From Pyropia yezoensis (lineage: Eukaryota; Rhodophyta; Bangiophyceae; Bangiales; Bangiaceae), in assembly GCA_009829735.1 (NCBI GenBank), contig CM020618.1:3718882-3782881 (forward strand): DNA of 64,000 bases. The letters run 5' to 3'. Made by a program: the position numbers and the translations under genes. Shown here in pieces: positions 60,001-64,000 of the stretch. The stretch's first letter is position 1; each line of letters starts with the position of its first letter. The notes below the pieces were generated by a model. That model did not search any database. It saw only the letters and a list, made by a program, of their open reading frames with translations, and had not been told where the DNA came from.

Positions 60001-60941
60001 TCGCCGACAGCCCGCTGCCGTCGATGGACCGGCCGGGCCGGCGGGAGCGGTCGCCGGGGCTGGGGGACAGCGGCGCGGGGGGGGGTGCGTCTGGGGGGGG
60101 GGGCAGCCCCCTCAAGCGCCTCCGCCTCAGCCGCCCGCCGTTGGTGGGGGGAATGGCCGACGGCGTGCGGCCGCTGCCAGGCCTGGCCGCGTCTCAGCGG
60201 CCGGGCGGTGGGGCAGGGGGTGGGGCGGGCGGGGCTGTTGGGGCGGGCGCTGCCGCCCCGCCCATCCGCCCATGCCCGTCGCCGCCGCCGCCCGTCGCCG
60301 GGCGGCTGCCGCCGCGGTCCCCGCCGCCGCCGCCCCGGGGGGGCGGTGGCGGCTCGAGCAGCGGCGGTGGCGGCGGCGGCGGCGGCGGCGGGGACGGGCT
60401 CCCGCGGGTGGCCTCCCCGCGCCCGCCGCGCCCGTCGGGTGCGGGCGGGGGCGACGGCGGCCGCGGCGGCAGCGGCAGCGGCGGTGGAGGGGGTGGGGGT
60501 GGAGGTGGCGGCGGCGGTGGGGGCGGCTGTGGCCGGCGGGTGCCCCCGCCGCCCGCCCCGCCGCCCGCCGACCTGGGACCCGCCGCGGCGACCGCCCTGC
60601 GGCCGCTGCCGCCGTCCCCGCCGCCGCCGCCGCCGCCGCCGCCGCCCCCCCCCCCACTGGCCGGCGCCCCCGCCGTCCTTGGCGCCGGTGCCGGGTCCGC
60701 GGCGACGCCCCCGCCGCCGCCGCCGCCTCCCCCAACGCCGTCACCGCCCCCCCCGCCCCTCCCCCCACCGCCACTGCCGCCACCGCAGCTGCTGCCCCCC
60801 CCGCCCCCCCCGCGGCGCCCATCGTCCCCCGCCGCCGATGGGGCGGCGGCCGCCGCGGCGGCCGCGTCGGCAGCGGCGGCCGCCGCCGCCGCCGCTGCGC
60901 CCGTTGTGGCTGTGGCCGTGCCGCCGTCCACGACAGCGTAG
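54093..60941 (+). CDS. Protein phosphatase 4 regulatory subunit 3 (PP4R3/SMEK/PSY2) homologue, extended
   Basis: 2,282 residues from the ATG at 54093 (MGTHPDGPPC), apparently one exon. Blocks of the SMEK armadillo-like domain occur in family order: LAAYARRLSTTVERC (about residue 460), LDVLLAEPVWPRLITALEYQ (535), TRHREFFAAADVARERVVPL (830), LRAVYLRDVVVL and ANADFVTYVVSDGALLGRLF (860-910), LLHYVEALLGLTA (970), LLSTLLLAVTRERNEGVALQ (1270), LFLRAFYARFAPLLLTDLGG (1315), and AALRLVRAIAGSCQ plus VLELVTFLARYA (1495-1555). Low-complexity Gly/Ala/Pro inserts separate them, and about 600 residues of poly-Gly/Pro follow. Typical SMEK proteins are 800-1,000 residues. PP4R3 targets the PP4 catalytic subunit to substrates in DNA repair and growth control. 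The usual N-terminal EVH1 domain is not recognisable; RQFTGIVRVLDDG (about residue 310) might be its trace. Confidence 0.75.
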   Translation: MGTHPDGPPCPTPSPPSLPELPPLSQAAAAAAAVAGRGGVGGGGAGDAPAFPRAVPASPPTGTATPRSGPAVAASAAVAKVAKAATVAVSEAAVGWGQGVGGAVSKRPALSSPPGGGAGGEGASDDTMDAVPSPPLLPRSGLGGEVGASRRDAARGGGGRGGAAADDGGRSSSHGPSRSGSDGAGGGAFGLGSLPPPPPPRPPPPPPPPPSGDLFRATADAAPVGGGDGEYVTAAGREGDARAGTAAATAGTAAVATMGDPDGGRGGDSLDDLIARQRRAALAVRQSPPVTFVSLTPTGEAAPPGGGAAAADDRARQFTGIVRVLDDGDDDASRDGWGVATCPTGGGGRPPPETAEHPDDGFGHPQDSGAYADGHGRVAGGPPSPGEVADTEQAARDDGVAAMAEAVEGDRCVAGGGNPATATTSMPRLPPSAGQVQEDVRGGSPSPPPRSPLHPTFSHADLAAYARRLSTTVERCGLTGDAAGRAKVAEDELAAGTPMRLAGLVDAAEAVGDAPCLRLLAAVFGGLLRLAYMRLLDVLLAEPVWPRLITALEYQAERGLGASGGLGGGRPGGIVTGLPSLGAPSTASTASSSLSLALGVDTSPPGSPSSAAAAAAAASIAADLADVPDRDRPSDGEASDDEGGGPASPPPVAAGTEGERGNGGNGCGRPASPAPARPRLPPVNDVGGGGGGGSPRRRSTSPGSRAHSSDRDRRSRSPSPLPVSSGAGEGVSSPSVRVRDGRGRHSGGAGVGRRWRRVARAVPPPPSMAAAAISSGGGIGGTRLPGPNPLSGSIAAAASGGAAGAAGYWAAAATSASPFPLSSPPFVPRTRHREFFAAADVARERVVPLDSPTARAAVAASLRAVYLRDVVVLRSGSGPVDIVDDPSTPPTVEALTAAHLRANADFVTYVVSDGALLGRLFRALRLRTGVSGGVVAGDATDVADAAEAAELIDVARDDGDGAGVAADHPSLTDLLHYVEALLGLTARGPASTRACMLLASLWRHGLPGVCAAALANGDVASRSLVVGILLVAARYDMPSLCFSLVDRRVGVVEAARSAAAAAATAGAGHLGVSGGGGFAVLSPAGGYPRRELSNTDSVWPSPGAPAPLLAPRHAAWPESDLDNCLAADDLGMDRLGCFGGPSGSGSGGDLGGGCLDAPGWPLRDNDDLYCGEGTEVPELGSPSRRPLSPEGEGVGVDLLSSMADGPYGRGGLDGVGGSVSSPPPPPSPPPPPPPPPPSPAASVGSADAGGGAAAVDGTASDDADAAGRLLSTLLLAVTRERNEGVALQLHSLMSVLLDWRDETIAGGGDSDGTLFLRAFYARFAPLLLTDLGGELGAAGVASKASGQLPGGSRGEEHGAAFTGRASVVPAAAGAPGLPAPGTTGGGGSGGSGGVGGAGGVAAQAVDTCMRVAAHHGPTPSPPHCPCCAAAVAAPAAAPVRTAARVCEVLALCVARHGQLAADFLSPPGVGAPALAAAAALLAAKAAPVTARLAALRLVRAIAGSCQPRLAAAAVAAGVFCGVGALYADQEGRDTVASGAVLELVTFLARYAAAVPPPPAAFVADATAAAAGAVAAVAAAAALGAEGVAAQDGEVGGVTAAPPGGEMGQNGPGAVGGGVGGGGDSGGGADVLAERSAIAILLRAVLEGAAGALESSAGRCSALADARRAWEGWQQQRPEGVPGVGAGAGHDGTSSTVVAAGDGEGGGVGTAFGGHGLPLTATSLSSDVTSSAASGLGGGGGGGGAGAASVADGLADPAATAMDVDPAAGVGPRADGRAGGGAGAAAAGTPLANGVAPGAAGGASGGGGGAAAAATTGPGAGGSGSGGGGGGGGVGAVPSAGSPPRRQRLSTLSLAGSAFGRSPDGPPGGSRGGPLTMHGGGSGGGGGGGDRRGSSPPYFGLDVAPPPPYLPAELPLGPPLVVPSSLGGPADADAMDGVDALRGGGGDGGCAAAAGLLPEPLSPPPPSLPPLADSPLPSMDRPGRRERSPGLGDSGAGGGASGGGGSPLKRLRLSRPPLVGGMADGVRPLPGLAASQRPGGGAGGGAGGAVGAGAAAPPIRPCPSPPPPVAGRLPPRSPPPPPRGGGGGSSSGGGGGGGGGGDGLPRVASPRPPRPSGAGGGDGGRGGSGSGGGGGGGGGGGGGGGGCGRRVPPPPAPPPADLGPAAATALRPLPPSPPPPPPPPPPPPPLAGAPAVLGAGAGSAATPPPPPPPPPTPSPPPPPLPPPPLPPPQLLPPPPPPRRPSSPAADGAAAAAAAASAAAAAAAAAAPVVAVAVPPSTTA

Positions 60942-61789
60942 CGCGCGGGGGTATGGGGGGTTGGGCGGCCGGCCGGCGGGGGGGGTGGTAGAGGCTGGTC
61001 GGCGGATGTGGGGGTGCACGCCGGGAGTCACCCGACGCACTCGCGCCGCCGGGGGTGGGTGCCGCCCGTTGGTGGGCCAAGCCGGCCGGCTGTGACGATG
61101 GTTGAATGTGAAAGGTGGGGGGGGGGGGGGAGGAAGTGACTGGGTTAGTGTATGGACTCTATGGACCGCCGCCCGTCGCGCCCCCCCGTTGGCTTGTTTT
61201 TGTTTTTCTCACCCGTGTCTGTACCCGCCGCGACCGCGCCGCCGTAGTGGGGGGCGGAAGCGGTGGCCACCGCGGGGCTGTGTGGCCGCCGCTGCCGCGG
61301 CCCGGCGCCCGGCACGGGCTCGGTGCCGCCGAGGCGGTGAATGGCCGCCGCGTGGACCGCACGGCGGGGGTGGGCTGGCCGCCGCCGGCGGGTAGGTAGA
61401 GCCCGCCGGGCGGCGCCCCACTCCCTGTCTCATTTTTCTTTTTCCGCCCCTGGCCTGAGGGTGGGGGCAGAGCCGCCCCCCCCGCCCTCCGCCCCCCGCC
61501 GACCGTCGACCACACCGCGGGGGAGGCCGGCGGCCGCGCCGACGCGTTGCGAGGCCGGCCGCGGTGGCCAGGGGAAGGGGCGCGGCGTGGCGCCGCTAGC
61601 TACGCAGTGGCGCGGGAAAGGCAAGGAAAGAAAGGGAAGAAAATGGAAGCGTGCAAGAGAAACGTATACAGCGCGGCACCACGTGCCGCCACACACCCGA
61701 CGGGTGTACAGTACATACCCGCCATGGGCCCACCCAGACCTGCCACCCCCCCCCCCCCCCCCCCCGCCCATCCCCCCCCGTCACTCTCC
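60942..61789. other. Convergent intergenic region
   Basis: Lies between the stops of PP4R3 (+) and the CUE gene (-). It is GC-rich with a poly-G run at about 61118-61131 and a C run near 61747-61764. Frames on both strands are low complexity, and no gene is supported. A minus-strand part may be the 3' leader of the CUE gene. Confidence 0.45.
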
Positions 61790-62080
61790 TCACTCCCGCT
61801 TGTCCCCCCCGCCCAGCCCGCGAAAGCGCACCCCCTCGGCGGGGCGCTCCCGCCGGACGGCGCCCTCCCCCCCCCCCCCCCGCGCCTGCCCCGGCCGCGG
61901 GGCCGACGAGGAGGAGGAGCCGCCGTCGGTCAGCCAGTTGACCACCGCGTTGGCGGCGGTGCCCGCCGCGGCGGACGCGGCCGACGCGGCCGACGAGGCG
62001 GCGGCCACCACGGGCGCCGCCGCCGCCTTGATCGACTCCATGTCGGGCAGCAGGGGCGACGGCGGCATGGGGGGGGGGGG

Positions 62081-62113
<33 letters not shown>

Positions 62114-62932
62114 CCGCCCAGGGGGGGCCCGCATCGACCGCGCATAGGCCTCCCGTTGCTCTTCCATCTGTCGGGGGGGGGGGGAGGAAGGTACGGGCAG
62201 GCGAGTGGGGCGGGGTGGATGACGGGGGCCAGCAGCAAGCCGCCGGCCGGGGGGCACAGGCAAAAAGGCACGTTAGCACACGCCTCAGCGCGACAGGGGA
62301 CCACACACCAGCGGCGGGCGGTGGCGGCCGCTGTTGCGGCGGGAGCGTCGGCCGGCAGACCGCCTGCTCGCAGCAACACGCCCCCCCTCCCCGCGACACG
62401 CCCCAGGGCTCGCGCACGGGGCCAGGCACACGCCCGCGGCACGTACACCCCGCGCCATGGTGGTCACCGCAGCCCCCCCCCCCCGGCCGACGCTACGGCG
62501 CCAGCCCCCTCCTTAGTGCCCCCGCCCCATCACACCGCCACGAACCTGTAATTGATGTGCGAGGCGTTCATCCGCGTCGTACTGCTGCACCCTCGCGGCC
62601 GCGTCAGCGGCGTCTGCGTCAGCGTCCCCCCCACCGCCCAGCGGGGGCGACAGTGGCGCCGGCGCCGGCGGCGGGGCTGCCCCCCCCCCTAGGCCCAGGC
62701 CAAGCCCCTCCTCCCCACCGTCGCTGTCCCCGCCGAGCGCGTAGACGCCCGCCGCCCGACGCGGCGGCGGCGGGGGCGGCGGCGCCGTCGCGGGCGGCGG
62801 CGGCGCGGCGGCCCCCACCGACGCGGCGAGCACCGCGTCGACCGCCTCGGCCACGTCGCCCCCCGAGGCGTCGAGCGCGCGCGCCAGTACGGATGGGTCC
62901 GTGGACGGGAACATGGCCGACAGGGTGTCCAT
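61790..62932 (-). CDS. CUE-domain ubiquitin-binding protein, two exons
   Basis: Exon 1 is 62932-62546, intron 62545-62168 (CAG/GTTCGT to a C-rich tract and gacag), exon 2 62167-61790; both phases are 0, giving about 254 residues. The N-terminus is a CUE domain: MDTLSAMFPSTDPSVLARAL, then GGDVAEAVDAVLAA, with the MFP and LL-type positions typical of the ubiquitin-contacting helices 1 and 3. A Pro/Ala/Gly linker follows, then a helical QQYDADERLAHQLQ joined across the intron to MEEQREAYARSM. An Ala-rich helix (IKAAAAPVVAAASSAAS) and NWLTDGGSSSSSA come next. CUE proteins bind mono- or polyubiquitin, often as trafficking or autophagy adaptors. The exact subfamily is not clear. The gene converges with PP4R3. 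Confidence 0.7.
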
Positions 62933-64000
62933 GGCTGCAATGGGGGAGGGGAAGGGGGAACGGAGAGGGGGCGGGGAAATACGTCGAATGGGGAGGAGGC
63001 GGGGGGGTGGGGGGGGGGGGGGGGGGGGGGGGGGTCGGCAGTAGTGTTCTTGACGGGGGCGTGCGTCTGCCGCTCCAACCCGGCCACCAGCAGGATGGAC
63101 GGTACCTCGAGTCCACGCACCAGCGGAAGTGACAGCCGGGACCGCGACAAAGACGGCGGCGGTGGCAGTGCGGGAAGCTGGGTACAGGCGGCGCGGTGTC
63201 GCTCGCGCGCGGTTGCCCTGGAGACGCTGCACAGCAGAACCCGGGGACCCGAAGGTGGGAGGAACAGGGGGGATCCGGCACGCGCACTACCGTCGGCTGA
63301 GGGGCGGCGGGCCTTGCTGGCCGCTGCTGCCACTGTCGTTGCGCGTGTCGTCGATGCGATTCGAGAGGGGTGCCACGACCGTGGTCAGGAGCTTCGGTGA
63401 GGTTAGGCAATGTACTTCGCATCAGTGCTCCCACATCTACTTTCAGATCCGGTAACTATTGCACACTCTCAATCGAATTGTTCTGCAGAAATGGGCTTTA
63501 GATGTTTTCTCGGATCCGCCGCGTCACAGCACAACGTCTTGGTGACTTACACCATACCGGTGCGAACCGTTAACCGTCCCAGGGAATGCAGGGGCGCCCC
63601 CAGCGACCTCGTCCTGCCAGCGCCGCCTGCCCACTTGCCGCCAGAGCTGCTGTCATTGGAGTCCCCGCTCAAACCTTTGCAGGTATACAGTATGTACAGT
63701 ACAATCTGCCCCAAAGCCTCCGCGCCCCCCCCCCATCTCTCCACGCGCACGAGGGGTCGGGATAGGCAAATGGGGTGGATTTTTTTGAGCCCATTCTTTT
63801 TAAAAACACCCGCCTCCGCGTGGCTCGCGACCCATTGCGGGCCGTGCCCCTGCGTCCCCGCCCTGGGACCGCCCTTCGCCATACGTGTCGCAATCTAAAG
63901 CCGGGGACTTGCCTGTCAGCGGGTGGATCGGGCTGTCGTTGGACAGCGGGTTTGGTCCCCGGTGTCTCCCGCGCAGGGGGGGGCGCCGGCCTGCCCCCCC
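62933..64000. other. Upstream of CUE gene; no further supportable gene
   Basis: It contains the C-rich 5' leader of the CUE gene and a long poly-G run (63011-63034). From 63400 the sequence is less GC-rich, with frames of up to 160 codons that have no motif. The window ends without another recognisable gene. A gene truncated by the window edge cannot be excluded. Confidence 0.4.

Noticed and set aside
59290-61095. 601-codon plus-strand frame and long minus-strand frames within the PP4R3 tail
   Set aside because: They are shadows of the Gly/Pro-coding repeats of PP4R3 in other frames.
1-64000. CRISPR arrays, bacterial operons, tRNA or rRNA genes
   Set aside because: No spaced direct repeats of CRISPR type, no rRNA-like segments and no convincing tRNA folds were seen by eye; the introns and elements show a eukaryotic nuclear genome.

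Overview
This looks like a window from the nuclear genome of a GC-rich, intron-poor eukaryotic alga. A bangiophyte red alga of the Porphyra type is my best guess. The reasons are very high GC host genes with long low-complexity Gly/Ala/Pro tracts, short introns with GTACGT donors and a TACTAAC branch point, a plant/algal-type GIY-YIG protein with a transit-peptide-like leader, and chromovirus LTR elements. The species is an inference; I could run no search.

Layout. Positions 1-3895 are lower-GC sequence with a decayed hAT transposase end and no intact gene. Positions 3900-26392 hold three mobile elements, one inside another. A small DNA element with 15-bp terminal inverted repeats, GATC-centred palindromes and a 4-bp target duplication (ctaa) is split by a Ty3/gypsy LTR element (4436-25336, 539-bp LTRs, ccact duplication). 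That element's pol is in turn split by a second, younger, reverse-oriented Ty3/gypsy chromovirus (8864-19612, 363-bp LTRs, agctt duplication), which looks whole. Both LTR elements carry an additional long open reading frame between pol and the 3' LTR, on the strand opposite to gag-pol. The two extra proteins look related to each other.

Positions 26397-28747 are mostly non-coding. Positions 28748-41913 appear to be one 13.2-kb DNA transposon. It has a 19-bp perfect terminal inverted repeat and mirrored CACGTG motifs near both ends. It carries a three-exon gene of unknown function (+), a PIF1-like helicase (-), a possible further minus-strand gene, one and a partial ubiquitin repeats (-), and a KDZ-like transposase with cysteine clusters (-). 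The helicase and transposase carry stops or a frame change, while the three-exon gene reads through. Positions 41914-43190 are satellite, hairpin-MITE and inverted-repeat sequence.

From 43297 the window is host-gene territory. It holds a three-exon multi-pass membrane protein (-), a DUF1295/steroid-reductase-like membrane enzyme (+), a GIY-YIG-domain protein with a C-terminal membrane anchor (+), a very long protein phosphatase 4 regulatory subunit 3 (PP4R3/SMEK) homologue (+) and, convergent with it, a two-exon CUE-domain protein (-). The host genes show no evident shared pathway. PP4R3 and the CUE protein are neighbours with roles in phosphatase targeting and ubiquitin binding respectively.
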